Shown one piece after another: positions 1 through 9,575 of a stretch of 64,000 bases of DNA. Source of the DNA: Doryteuthis pealeii (lineage: Eukaryota > Mollusca > Cephalopoda > Myopsida > Loliginidae). The notes below the pieces were generated by a model. That model saw only the letters and a list, made by a program, of their open reading frames with translations, ran no database searches and was not told the origin of the DNA. Numbering within the stretch: position 1 is the first letter of the stretch; each line of letters begins with the position of its first letter. The stretch spans positions 93,501,062 through 93,565,061 of the forward strand of contig CM042157.1 in NCBI GenBank assembly GCA_023376005.1, in the 5' to 3' direction. Position numbers and translations under genes: made by a program.

Positions 1-95
1 ACGTTGAACACAATAAAGATGAGGACAACAGCCCGAAATATCATAATTATTCATATCAAGTCTCATCTCATAAACTGAACTGCTAAAGAGAAATT
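1..95 (+). repeat. Terminal fragment of dispersed repeat family P
   Basis: The first 95 bases (AACACAATAAAGATGAGGAC, then a run ending near CATATCAAGTCTCATCTCA) recur almost identically at 51735-51795 and, in related form, at 10570-10640, 32510-32550, 46320-46360 and 48420-48485. It is the outer end of the P family. Some family members elsewhere in the window occur as head-to-head inverted pairs. The left part is cut by the window edge. Confidence 0.6.
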
Positions 96-99
96 TTAG

Positions 100-590
100 G
101 TTACTAGCAGAACCTGTGGATATACCACAGTATTATAATTTAATTATTACAACGTTTGATATGTTTATTTAAGAGCTATTGCGAAATGGTTCAATATTTA
201 AAAAGTATAATAATCTTCATCTAACTTTCTCTCACTCTTTCTTTCTTTCCCTCTTTTAATCTTTTCATTAAGTTCGATTGAAACAGATTAGTGTTATCGC
301 TTCCACACGCTCACCCTCTCTATATCTTTCCTGTACTCTCTTTCTTTGTTTCTTTGTTTCTTATCATATTTTTCTGTGTATCATGTCCTTTTCTTCCCTT
401 TCTTTCTTTATAATAAAAACGGAAGATGAGATGACGACATTCATAAGAAATAAGAATTCAGCGAATAAGCAACACCAGATAATCAGGATTTACATTTTTT
501 TGTATTTTATCTTGGACGGTCTCATTTTTAACCAGAGAGTATTACAAGATGATAACAGTCGTACAATTAAGGAACAAGCGTATTGATATA
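100..590 (+). repeat. Dispersed repeat family F
   Basis: This begins with a short hairpin (CTGTGG-ATATA-CCACAG at about 115) followed by an ATTATTACAA-GTTTGATATGTTTA block, a CTTTCTTTC-rich tract and a conserved tail around 460-590. Copies or fragments occur at 41218-41335, 46438-46830 and 47630-48020 on the same strand, and reversed at 14820-15075. The open frame at 278-586 is derived from this repeat and its homopurine/pyrimidine tract. I see no reason to call it a gene. Confidence 0.65.
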
Positions 591-652
591 TATTGTAGAT
601 ATTTTGGACATGTACAGAAAAGAAATGCGAGCAGTTCAATCTAAAGTAAGAA

Positions 653-900
653 AAGTCGTCGGGGTGGCCTAAAGTCGGTATCAGTCAGACAGTGAGGGAG
701 TCTATCTCCTTTTCTACAGCGCTAAACAAAGGAGATTGTTTTTTTAGCGTCTGATGCGGCGCGCCACACCTACCATCAGCTCTTCACTTTACCGCACAGA
801 TCCCTGTGCTACTAATACGCTGGTTTGGCGAGGGCCGGTATTGAACCAGGAACCTTGAGGTTACTAGGCCGACGCTCTACCGATTGAGCTAAACCGACCC
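653..900 (-). repeat. tRNA-derived SINE, family T1
   Basis: Read on the minus strand, the head resembles a tRNA gene, with an internal A box of the TAGCTCAGTCGG type and a B box of the GGTTCGATACC type. A conserved body follows (GCACAGGGATCTGTGCGGTAAAGT, then a GCTCCACCTCAGATGC block) and ends at CCGACTTTAGGCC-ACCCCGACGACTTT. T1 is one of the two commonest SINEs in the window. This copy is fairly complete and flanked by unrelated sequence. It would be transcribed by RNA polymerase III and mobilised by a LINE. It is not a functional tRNA. Confidence 0.8.
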
Positions 901-1202
901 TATCATAATAAAAAGTTCAATCTATTTTATTTAGGCAATGGTAACTCACAATCTACCATTTTAAATCCCAGCCATGGATAAAATAGTGTCACTACTATTC
1001 TTCTACAAGGAGGTCTTTGGCATTAAATAACCAGGGCCGAAAGTACTCGGGACCTGAACTTTGGTGGACTAATCCACGAATTCCAACCAAATATTAAAAA
1101 TTTGCCCAGAAAACTTGAAAATATCAAAAATAAAATTGTTAAACAGAAGACATGTCTTTTGTTTAATTCAACATGCATAAATGAAAAAAATGCTTCCCAA
1201 AT

Positions 1203-1620
1203 TTCATTATTAATTAATTAATTTTCAAATTAGGACGACTCCAATTAAACACTTATTCTCCAAAAAATTATCGGCAAAAAGCCATTCTAAACAAACCTTG
1301 TTTACAACTTACCACATCGTCGTGTAATAAAAGTCACTAGAAGAGGAATGTTAACCTACTCTACAATCATAAAAAATCTAAGAAGTTCGTTTGGTGTTGG
1401 GGTTATGGGATCGCCTGTCAGCTTGGCAGTCCGGTTTCCAAATCACGCACAGGGCGGTCTTCCGATCTGTAGCTCTGCTGATGAGGCCTAATAGGCCGAA
1501 ATGTACATACAGAGATTGATTTTTCTCGATTTGTTTAGCCATACATTTAATAGGTATTCCCGCCTAATTCATTATTAATTAATTAATTTTCAAAATTAGG
1601 TACGACTCCAATTAAACACT
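1203..1620 (+). mobile_element. Hammerhead-bearing repeat, partial dimer
   Basis: The block starting TTCATTATTAATTAATTAAT at 1203 recurs at 1568, giving a 365-bp period. Both copies continue into ATTAGG(T)ACGACTCCAATTAAACACTTAT. Between them lie about 100 bp of apparently unique sequence and one hammerhead ribozyme (1465-1520). After the ribozyme come a TTTTTCTCGATTTGTTTA block and the second direct repeat. The layout of monomer-length direct repeats around a ribozyme resembles retrozymes and the terminal repeats of Penelope-like elements. No reverse transcriptase frame is seen here. Tail fragments without a ribozyme occur at 9220-9385 and 16020-16190, and a second ribozyme copy at 4281. Confidence 0.7.
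1465..1520 (+). ncRNA. Type I hammerhead ribozyme
   Basis: All core elements are visible in order. They are stem I 5' strand CTCTG (1473-1477), core CTGATGA (1478-1484), stem II GGCC/loop TAATA/GGCC (1485-1497), GAA (1498-1500), a very short stem III ATG/TA/CAT (1501-1508) and A17 at 1509, with predicted cleavage after 1509. The stem I 3' strand is CAGAG (1510-1514). Stem I continues across an internal loop as ATC (1465-1467) pairing with GAT (1518-1520). Short-stem-III type I hammerheads are known in animal repeats and Penelope-like elements. Self-cleavage is inferred from the fold. Confidence 0.88.
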
Positions 1621-1646
1621 TATATATATATATATATATATATATA
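1621..1646. repeat. (TA)n microsatellite
   Basis: An uninterrupted TA dinucleotide run separates the hammerhead repeat from the inverted-repeat element that begins at 1677. Confidence 0.95.
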
Positions 1647-1676
1647 AGTTAAAAGAAAGGAAATGGATCCGACAAT

Positions 1677-2188
1677 ATGAGTAAGAAAAGGTGGAATGAA
1701 AACATCACACAATGCTGTTAAAGAAGAAAACAATTTATAATATAATCATAGCTGATACTGATCAATATTTCGATTTTACAAAAATCATCATCAGAGCTCA
1801 TTCACTCCCGTAGTTGTTTGGGTCGGAGAGGAAAGTCAAAATGAGTTTACAAAACAAAACAAAAAAAAACAAAAAAAAAATTCGCTACATTTGTTGTCAA
1901 AAGATATACATGCGACATGACCGACATATATATGGCGCGAAATGCCCACGTTGGTGAATATTGTAACGTCTTTCGTTTTTTGCAGTATTAAGGTTTTTTT
2001 TTTTTTTTTTTTTTTTGTAAACTCATTTTGACTTTCCTCTCCGACCCAAATAACTACGGGAGTGAATGAGCTCTGATGATGATTTTTGTAAATCGAAATA
2101 TATTGATCAGTATAGCTATGATTATATTTAAATGTTTTTCTTCTTTAACAGCATTGTGTGATGTTTTCATTCCACCTTTTCTTACTCA

Positions 2189-2190
<2 letters not shown>
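1677..2190. mobile_element. Long inverted-repeat (fold-back) element
   Basis: Two arms of about 175 bp are reverse complements: roughly 1677-1850 and 2015-2190. They surround a spacer of about 165 bp with A-rich and T-rich tracts. The element is bordered by TA microsatellites on both sides (1621-1646 and 2187-2218). Each arm contains a motif resembling a hammerhead core; the left arm, read on the minus strand, keeps it best (1750-1798). A diverged relative with the same arrangement lies at 49955-50250. The open frame at 2076-2309 comes from this arm plus the adjoining TA/TG run. Confidence 0.8.
1750..1798 (-). ncRNA. Hammerhead-like ribozyme motif in inverted-repeat arm
   Basis: On the minus strand the order is stem I AGCT (1798-1795), CTGATGA (1794-1788), one extra T (1787), stem II GATTTT...AAAATC (1786-1772), GAA (1771-1769), stem III of seven pairs with one G-U (1768-1755, closed by the expected A15.1-U16.1 pair), C17 at 1754, and stem I AGCT (1753-1750). 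The unpaired base between the core and stem II departs from the canonical form, so activity is uncertain. The plus-strand copy at about 2069-2117 is degraded, with a shortened stem II. Confidence 0.55.

Positions 2191-2246
<56 letters not shown>
2187..2246. repeat. (TA)n-(TG)n compound microsatellite
   Basis: A TA run passes into a TG run. It accounts for the repetitive second half of the open frame at 2076-2309. Confidence 0.95.
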
Positions 2247-2309
2247 GTTTTGAAAGCTATCACAATGCAAAGAAAAACGAGGATGTCTGATGTTATTTCA
2301 TTTTCTTAA

Positions 2310-2790
2310 ATAATGTCAAAGGTCAATGAACAACAACAACATAGTTACCTTGTTCTTCTTTACTCTTGTATTGAAATAGTCTTCAAAACCAACCACAACT
2401 TTTGAGAAAGACGGATGAACCTCGAAATATTGATAAAAAAATAAGATTAAGAACACAATATTCATCATTTTCTGATTTTTTTCATACCGCGGCAAAGATT
2501 TAAAAAGAATCGGGGGCGACGAACAAAATTTAGAATTTGGTCTTAAGTTATCATCTGTCAATCATTTAGGATATAAAAGACCCCTAAAAATTAGTGTGTG
2601 TCCTCGGGCGCTGGGTGTCCCTCTTTAGTTTTGTTTAAATTTGTTCTAAATTTGTTTTCTTGATAAATGTTACATAATTCATAAATAGGCAATGAATTAT
2701 GTACGTACCTGTAGTAAAAAAATATTTTTGAATAAGGTTCGTTAGATTTAAAATCGGGGTGGGGGAAGTGGGGAATTTCCATAACCGTTA
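2310..2790. other. No feature recognised
   Basis: Two minus-strand open frames of 81 and 63 codons lie here. Neither has a recognisable domain, a splice context or a match elsewhere in the window, so I do not call them genes. Confidence 0.5.
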
Positions 2791-2794
2791 GGAT

Positions 2795-3090
2795 TATATA
2801 TATTTACCAAACCCCTCCACACGAGCAGGATGTGACATAAGGTCAATTTCTTAAGCGGAGTCCAACAGGTTTAAATTCAGAGTTTTCCTTCTCCTTGACT
2901 GGTTACCTAGCCAAGGTTAAAGAGCCCAGTCTGCCCAACTATTTACCCATAGCTGGAGGGAGAGTAGGATTCATACCTTTCCCAAGGGTATTAGCGCTAA
3001 GTGAAATGCAATTACCACATCCAGGATTTGAACTCGGGGCGACGAGTCCATTTCCCATGACTTTAACCATTACACCACGCGCTTCCTAAC
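2795..3090 (-). repeat. tRNA-derived SINE, family T2
   Basis: On the minus strand it starts with GCGTGGTGTAATGGTTAAAG (A-box-like) and has a GAGTTCAAATCCTGG B-box-like segment. The body includes a GCGCTAATACCCTTGGGAAAGG block and an AGAAGGAAAACTCTGAATTC block. It ends in GGTAAATATATA. The same order is repeated at 33448, 36880, 38375, 48566 and 61025, which identifies it as a separate SINE family from T1. Confidence 0.8.
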
Positions 3091-3449
3091 CGTTAGGATT
3101 ATAAGTGATTGATGATGATCCCGACTTAAACCCTCCGATAGCGCGCGATTACAAGCGTGAGATAGTTTTAGTTTCAGATGCGACCAGAGATTCAGAGTAA
3201 GTGGACTCGAAAGTCGCACGCTCTGAGAGTCGCTCTCGATCCGCTGTGGAATATGGGCTGGGGTTGTTGAAAAAAAAAAAGACTTAAGAAAAACAAGGGT
3301 TGCTTTATTGATTAAGTAACATAATGCACAGACACCCAGCCCGAAGAAAAACGAAGTTGAAACAACCCGAAGAGGAATCAGCCCGAGAAATAAGCCCCAG
3401 AGAAAATGGCCGACGAAGTAAGCAGAGAGTAACAAGAGAGACCCCTCAT

Positions 3450-3450
3450 C

Positions 3451-3510
<60 letters not shown>
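3450..3510. repeat. (TC)n microsatellite
   Basis: A long CT-dinucleotide run. It generates the RE/SL-repeat ends of the two overlapping open frames at 3070-3539, which are not genes. Confidence 0.95.
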
Positions 3511-3515
<5 letters not shown>

Positions 3516-3596
3516 TATACCCAAGATGTGGGTATATAACATAAATTTGAATTTTTAAATATTTTGTTTCCTAAATTTAGATTTCTGTGCTTTTGA

Positions 3597-4125
3597 ATAC
3601 CAACTGCACCTCTGCAGAGGGGTAAGACACCCCCCCACCTCCAATGGAGCCATCTGCTGGCCGTGAGTGGCGACTCGTGATGCTTAAGGAAGGAATCCTG
3701 GTGGCTGAGCAGTCCATGATACGCAACACTCCACTTTGCCCCATACTTAGACTAGACGGGCGATTGGAGAGGCTCCCTCCGATCAATCGGCTGGTCACGT
3801 CAAGCCCTAGTACCTATATGATTGTCCCAACCGTTGCTTTTATGGCAAGGCCCAACCATTTTTATCATATGAGTGCTAAAAGGCGGTGGCTGATGGTTTT
3901 ATTGTCCTGGGAATGACATTAAACTCTATCTGATGGCGAAGTTCCAATTCTGAAGTGCCCCTTCATCGCCATTACTCCCAGGTCCACTCTAGCCCGGAAT
4001 GATAGTACCTGTTAGGACCCCATCTATTGGTTAAATAGAAAAGAAATGAGTTAAAAACAAAGAATCTTCGGCATAAAATGACCCAATGGGTTGACATGCC
4101 ATAAAATCCAACCAACCAACGCCCA
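3597..4125 (+). repeat. Retroposon family R1, near full length
   Basis: The block begins at CTGCACCTCTGCAGAGGGGT and runs through GATCAATCGGCTGGTCACGT and ATGACATTAAACTCTATCTGATGG. It ends in ATGCCATAAAATCCAACCAACC. At least 13 full or partial copies occur in the window. Copies vary in the length of an AAAC/CCAA-rich 3' tail, and several are 5'-truncated, which is the signature of LINE-type retroposition. The frames at 3577-3916 are carried by the repeat and are not conserved between copies. Confidence 0.8.
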
Positions 4126-4200
4126 ACAATCCAGGCTAAAATATTTGTACCGATATTTTAAATGTTTTCGGGAAATTTATTGCAACAAACATATCTCTAA

Positions 4201-4201
<1 letters not shown>

Positions 4202-4268
<67 letters not shown>
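4202..4268. repeat. (TA)n microsatellite
   Basis: About 33 TA units immediately upstream of the second hammerhead copy. The frames with IYIYIY strings at 4091-4380 are artefacts of this run. Confidence 0.97.
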
Positions 4269-4273
<5 letters not shown>

Positions 4274-4280
4274 CTGTCCT

Positions 4281-4336
4281 GTCTATAGCTCTGCTGATGA
4301 GGCCTAATAGGCTGAAATGTACATACAGAGATCGAC
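4281..4336 (+). ncRNA. Type I hammerhead ribozyme, second copy
   Basis: Same layout as at 1465-1520. Stem I is CTCTG (4289-4293) with CAGAG (4326-4330), and the core is CTGATGA (4294-4300). Stem II is GGCC/TAATA/GGCT (4301-4313), with its closing pair now G-U. GAA is at 4314-4316, stem III ATG/TA/CAT at 4317-4324, and A17 at 4325. The outer stem I triplet is GTC (4281-4283) with GAC (4334-4336), where the first copy has ATC with GAT. That is a two-sided compensatory change. The downstream repeat tail runs to about 4500. Confidence 0.85.
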
Positions 4337-4510
4337 TTTTTCTCGATTTGTTTACGCTTTACATTTAAACCGATATGCACGCCTAATTCATTTAATTATA
4401 ATTAATTAATTAACAAATTAGGTATGATTTTAATTAAGCACATAATCTCCAAAAATTGTCGGCCTTCCCCATTTCAAACACATTGTTTGTTCACTTCATA
4501 TATATATATA
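4337..4510 (+). repeat. Tail of the hammerhead-bearing repeat
   Basis: It contains CTCGATTTGTTTA, an ATTAATTAATT block, ATTAGGTATGAT-TTTAATTAAGCACATA and CAAAAATTGTCGGC, in the same order as at 1520-1620, 1203-1310, 9220-9385 and 16020-16190. It is followed by short TA and GACA/GAGA runs (4498-4590). Confidence 0.7.
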
Positions 4511-4599
4511 TAGAGAGAGAGAGACAGAGACAGAGACAGACAGACAGACAGACAGAGAGGGGGAGAAAGAGAGGGAGAGTGAGAGAGAGAAAGACTTTT

Positions 4600-5030
4600 A
4601 AACCTCTGTAAATACTTTTAGTAGATAAACATCTGTTTTATTTGTATATTATCATTTCCAATTTTCAATTCCATTATGAAATGTGGTGTCCATATTGAAC
4701 TTTGTATATTGTCAGAATTTTTCAGTCAATATGATTGATACAAGTGAAATGTATTGTTTCTATATCATTTCAAATATATCCAACAACCAACATAATCCTG
4801 ATCATTTTTATTGCACTCAGACAGTAATTTTGCTCCATATTAGACCTTATTCAATGGCTGAACGGAAACACTTAAAACATAAAAGTGTAAAATTATAAGT
4901 GATGTTGTAGCTTCGCTTCTGAGCAAAAAAAACGAACTTTCTGGTACAAATAATGTTCAATATATGTAAAATAATGATAATAAAAAAAATTGTCTTTGAT
5001 GCAGTGCCACATCGGGATTTTTCCATCTAT
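4600..5030. other. No feature recognised
   Basis: AT-rich sequence. The open frame at 4683-4898 has no recognisable motif or flanking splice or promoter support. Confidence 0.5.
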
Positions 5031-5034
5031 TGAT

Positions 5035-5345
5035 CTTGTTATGAAAAAATCAGAAATCATTAATAACTTAAAATTGGTTAACTTTAAAAAAATTTGATAT
5101 CATTTTTGGATTCCTTGGGCCAAAAAGATATTATAAGCCAATTCTTAGGAGTAGGGAAGCTCAAGAACTCATTTTACAGACAAAAATAGTTGCCATATTT
5201 CCCCCCACTCCATATTTGGAGAGCTAAAAATCAACATAACTCGGCCAATTTTTGGAATTGGAAACTCAAATTTTGGGAATAGTCTAACTTTAACATAGTC
5301 CATACCTGGACAAAATTTCACAAAAATTGAAGAGGGTGAGTGACA
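5035..5345. mobile_element. Partial MITE related to the element at 62627-63042
   Basis: It shares, on one strand or the other, the blocks AACTCATTTTACAGACAAAAATAG, GGAGAGCTAAAAATCAACATAACT and GGACAAAATTTCACAAAAATTGAAG with the element at 62627-63042. Its outermost terminal repeats are missing or decayed. Confidence 0.6.
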
Positions 5346-5349
5346 AGTT

Positions 5350-5867
5350 TATTTATTCTAGATGATTTGATATTTACCTATTGCTAATATAGAAATCGCA
5401 CAAGTTAATTTCCATTTATTTTGAAAAAGTAGAAGCCGGGCTAGCGTTACCCTATGGGCGAACTAGGCAATCGCCTAGGGCGCTAACATCTGGGAGCGCC
5501 ACACATTCACTGCAAACTTGGATAAAATTAAAAACGAAGGCAAAACTGTGGTGGGTACTATTTCCCTGACATTTGCCTCAAGGATTTATTGACTTAATGT
5601 AATAACAATAATTGGTTATTTGTATGGATAAAGTAATAAAGACACAAGATGAAAATTATGTTATCAATGGTGTTTAGAGGGTTAAAAACATTGTATACTT
5701 TTAGGTTGCAACAGTAAGTTTATATTTGATACTATCGATAAATGTAGTATAAAAATATTACTGTAAAGATTAAAGTAATTATTAAATAAAATTTAGTTTG
5801 TAATTTATTTTGAAATGTTTTAAATTTAATATCATTTTAGCTACAAATCACAGAAAATAAATGCATC
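5350..5867. other. Mostly unannotatable; possible hAT-like end near 5440-5520
   Basis: A short GC-rich stretch at about 5440-5500, including CGCCTAGGGCGCTAACATCTGGG, resembles the ends of hAT-class elements. No partner end or target duplication was found, so this is only a suggestion. Confidence 0.25.
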
Positions 5868-6105
5868 TAATGGTGAGGTTCCAATTCTGGACACCTAGCA
5901 AGTGTGGAGTACCCCTTCATCACCATTATTCCCAGGTTTACCCTGGCCTGGAGTTAGTCTCATCTATAGGTTAAATAGAACAAAAAAATGTGGGTTTTTT
6001 TTTTTTAATTGAATTTCCACCAAGAATGAATAAAACAAAACATCTTTAGCCTAAAATAATTGACAAGAGTTAACATGCCGTAAAATCTAAACAACAAACA
6101 AAAAC
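5868..6105 (+). repeat. R1 retroposon, 5'-truncated
   Basis: It contains only the 3' third of R1, from the ATCTAATGGTGAGGTTCC segment to ACATGCCGTAAAATCTAAACAAC. Confidence 0.7.
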
Positions 6106-6790
6106 AAAAATGCTATGTAAACATTTAAAAATAAAATTTTGTTTACATTTCTTAGATTAAAAATCAGCAACATAGAAATATGTAAATTCACTTCTAGTTT
6201 GCATAAAAAAATTCACCAAATGTGCCTACGTTAGCTTATGGATAAATTTGAAGGAGGTGCGCTTCTAAATACTTATCCAGAGTGCTAAATCATCTTGCAC
6301 TCGTGGAGTTTTTCTTCCAAACAGAAAGAAATATTTCAATACAAATAATATGAGGGATCTGTTTGAGAATACTGTAAGAAAGGTTCAAAGTTATATATAC
6401 TTGAATACTAGACTCCGACAAAGGTTTGATAGACAAAAACATTTAATATGGTACAGCACATGGATATAACAAGATACAAAATACATAGGTATAACAAAGT
6501 TACATGTAGAAAGATAAACACACATTCATGAATGGTACAAAATATACATAAAAGCCACAGACATGAGACTAGGGATATTCCATGCTGAGTTAATAACTTA
6601 CAGTAATGTAAGGGGGGTAAAAGCCCCAACGAGAAGGGGTAGACCGTGTCTACCCCATGTGTCTCGTGGTTACTGGAACAGGAAAAGAGAGAGCGGCGTT
6701 TGAACCAGCCGCTTAAATACAATAGCCCCTAGCGGGCACCAGCGAACTAAACAGGCAGACAACTCTCCCAGGCAAATACGAAACTAACGC
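6106..6790. other. No feature recognised
   Basis: The minus-strand open frame at 6408-6722 encodes a hydrophobic, Cys-rich 104-residue peptide. It has no domain, polyadenylation or splice context that I can connect to a gene, so I leave it uncalled. Confidence 0.4.
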
Positions 6791-6824
6791 TACAATACTA
6801 ACATGGATGACATTCTATCCTTCT

Positions 6825-6827
<3 letters not shown>

Positions 6828-6885
<58 letters not shown>
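6828..6885. repeat. (TA)n microsatellite
   Basis: A long TA run within an otherwise unassigned stretch. Confidence 0.97.
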
Positions 6886-6887
<2 letters not shown>

Positions 6888-7019
6888 GGACTCTCCCGTC
6901 GATTTCGACGTATGAGTGTTCATACAATGAACATCCACACAATAATTTGTTTATAGTGGTGAAGGCTTGTGTTGGACCATCCACACTTTTTGGCACAGTC
7001 GATAGGAAAGACTTGGTGC

Positions 7020-7337
<318 letters not shown>

Positions 7338-7339
7338 GA

Positions 7340-8050
7340 TAAATGAATAAAGGAAATATGCCATAGATCAATCACTTAGAATTATTTCAATAAATACAAA
7401 CAGAAAATTTATAATATTTTTTGATTCATTATCTGCACTAATTACACTAAAAAACAAAACACCTGACAATAAGTCAAGTTAGTATGTAAACTGAATTCAC
7501 AATCTGAGTGAAAAGAAATTGTGATGTATTGGATCCCACGTCGTGTTGGAATAATGGGAAATGACAAATCCAATTCAGCTGTAAAATATGTCATGAATAA
7601 AAAAAAAATTGATGAAAACTTTGAGATCCCATAAACAGATCTAAAGAACCAAATAAAAAGATTTATCAAGAAAAAATGACAACAATGTTGGAATAGTTGT
7701 CCACTCAACAAATTATTATCTTTTAATCCGACATTGGGAAAATGGAAGCCGGGATATGAAAAATCCCAAGATGAAGAAGTAATTCTGACTCAACAATGCA
7801 TTAGCCATACAAGACTTTTCTTTTATGCTCAAGCAGGAGGATCAACCACAGTGCGAGACATGCCAAATACCTTACACTGTCAAACATTTCCTTATCGAGT
7901 GTGGAATTTTCATACTAACATGGATGACATTTTGTCTTTCTTGAAATAAGTAGAAATGTGTCGAAAATTGTGAATCGGATATGAGATACATCCACGAAAA
8001 TACATCTACAAAAATTACAACAGTAAAGCCGCCCTGTCGGTGGGGCGTTA
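7340..8050. other. No feature recognised
   Basis: Open frames of 89 and 71 codons at 7442-7711 and 7734-7949 have no motif or gene context. The sequence ACATGGATGACATT near 7918 also occurs at 6803, so part of this stretch is repetitive. Confidence 0.4.
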
Positions 8051-8630
8051 GAATGCACCGACTGCACCTCTGCAGAGGGGTAAGACTCCCCCAATGGGGC
8101 CACCTGTTGGCCGTGGGTGGCGACCCGTGATGCTTAAGGATAGAGCCCAGGTGGATGAGCAATTCATGACATGCAATACTCCACTTTGGCCCTATCTTGG
8201 GCTAGACGGGCGGTCGGAGAGGCCCCCTCCGATCAATCGGCTGGTCACGTCAAGCCCTAGCACCTATATAATTTTCCCAACCCTATTGCCCTTATGGCAA
8301 GCCCCAAACCCTTTTTATCATATGGGTGCTAGAAGGCGGTGGCTGCGGGTCTACATGTCCTGGGAATGACGTTAAACTCTATCTGATGGTGAGGTTCCAG
8401 TTCTGGAGGTTTGGGGAATGTGGAGCACCCCATTCATCACCATTGCTCCCTGGTCCACTCTGACCCGGAGTGGTAGTACCTGTTAGGGTCCCATCTATGG
8501 GTTAAATAGAAAAATGTGTTTATAAAAAAATTTGTATTATCCATTAAGAATTGATTTATTTCAAAACTTTATCGGCATTAAATGACCCACTGAGGTTGAT
8601 ATGCCGTAAAACAAAACAAACCAACCAACT
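8020..8630 (+). repeat. R1 retroposon, full length
   Basis: One of the most complete R1 copies. It starts at GCCGCCCTGTCGGTGGGGCG, upstream of the CTGCACCTCTGCAGAGGGGT block, and ends in TATGCCGTAAAACAAAACAAACC, which shows the AAAC-type tail well. It can serve as the reference copy for the family. Confidence 0.85.
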
Positions 8631-8664
8631 AATATATTATATATACACACTGAGAAATAGACTC

Positions 8665-8699
<35 letters not shown>

Positions 8700-8703
<4 letters not shown>

Positions 8704-8930
8704 TAATATATTATAATCCAAAAATCCAAGAGAAGAAATTTTCCTTACGACATAGGTGTTGTTTTTTGTTTTTTTTTTTGTTGTTTTTTTTACGTGTCGC
8801 AGTTTGCAGAGCTTAATGTGTGCTCTTATTGTTAAAGTCACAGAGCAAATTTCGGATCTGATGATTTGGGGGTGTTAGACACTTTGTCTAAGCTTCCTGA
8901 AATAGACTATAATGCAAAAATTCTAAGTCT
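8700..8930 (+). repeat. Repeat related to the palindrome region at 21107-21380
   Basis: The segment GGAAATTTTC... to AGAGCACACATT appears reversed relative to 21270-21350, while TTAGACACTTTGTCT and CCTGAAATAGACTATAA appear in the same orientation as at 21180-21215. It looks like one element with its parts rearranged between the two loci. Confidence 0.55.
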
Positions 8931-9175
8931 TTAGCTCAGTCGGTAGAGCGTTCGGCTAGAGAGCACAAGGTTCCTAGTTCGATACCGGTCCCCGCCAACT
9001 CCGCGTACGAGTAGCACAGGGATCTGTGCGGTAAAGTAAGGAGCTGGTGGTAGGTGTGGCGCTCCACCTCAGATGCTAAAACAATCTCCTTGGTCTAGCG
9101 CTATTGAAAAGGGGATAGACTCCCTCGCTGACTGGCTGATACCGACTTTAGGCCGCCCCGTCGACTTTACTTTAC
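8930..9175 (+). repeat. T1 SINE
   Basis: The plus-strand copy begins at TTAGCTCAGTCGGTAGAGCG with a tRNA-like B box GTTCGATACC, and ends at CCGTCGACTTTACTTTACTT. It runs into a TA microsatellite (9183-9217). Confidence 0.8.
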
Positions 9176-9179
9176 TTAC

Positions 9180-9219
<40 letters not shown>

Positions 9220-9385
9220 GATTTTTCTCGATTTGTTTAGCCATACATTTAAATAGGCATTCCTGCCTAATTAGTTAATTATTAATTAATTAATTTTCAA
9301 AATTAGGTACGACTCCAATTAAGCACATATTCTCCCAAAGATTGTCGGCAAAAAGCCATATCCAAACACATCGTGTTTACAACTT
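9220..9385 (+). repeat. Hammerhead-repeat tail without the ribozyme
   Basis: It begins at GATTTTTCTCGATTTGTTTA, exactly where the ribozyme ends in the copy at 1465-1520. Upstream there is only a TA microsatellite, so the ribozyme has been lost or replaced by microsatellite expansion. The duplicated partner at 16020-16190 has the same truncation. Confidence 0.7.
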
Positions 9386-9387
9386 AT

Positions 9388-9390
<3 letters not shown>

Positions 9391-9422
<32 letters not shown>

Positions 9423-9508
9423 TAATATATATATATGTTGTGTTGGCATCCTTCCGTCTACTAAAGACGATGGCGTAGTGTCCACTTTTTTTTAATTTTA
9501 TCTGCAAC

Positions 9509-9568
<60 letters not shown>
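9391..9568. repeat. TA and TG microsatellites flanking a short unique core
   Basis: TA runs at 9391-9435 and 9511-9526 and a TG run to 9568 surround a core containing GTTGGCATCCTTCCGTCTAC. The same core lies between microsatellites at 16270-16338. Confidence 0.9.

Positions 9569-9575
<7 letters not shown>

Noticed and set aside
653..900. Functional tRNA genes at T1 copies
   Set aside because: The heads have A and B boxes but are followed by a constant SINE body, and are present in many truncated copies; the acceptor stem does not close as in a true tRNA.
2187..2246. CRISPR-like or satellite array
   Set aside because: Simple dinucleotide repeats only; no spaced direct repeats of CRISPR type exist in the window, and the genome is eukaryotic.
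3070..3539. Overlapping frames on both strands with RE- and SL-rich ends
   Set aside because: They are translations of the TC microsatellite at 3450-3510 and surrounding sequence, open on both strands because of composition.
4091..4380. Frames with IYIYIY strings
   Set aside because: Translation of the TA microsatellite. Similar strings at 6790, 7137, 9319, 16188, 33790 and 39772 are rejected for the same reason.
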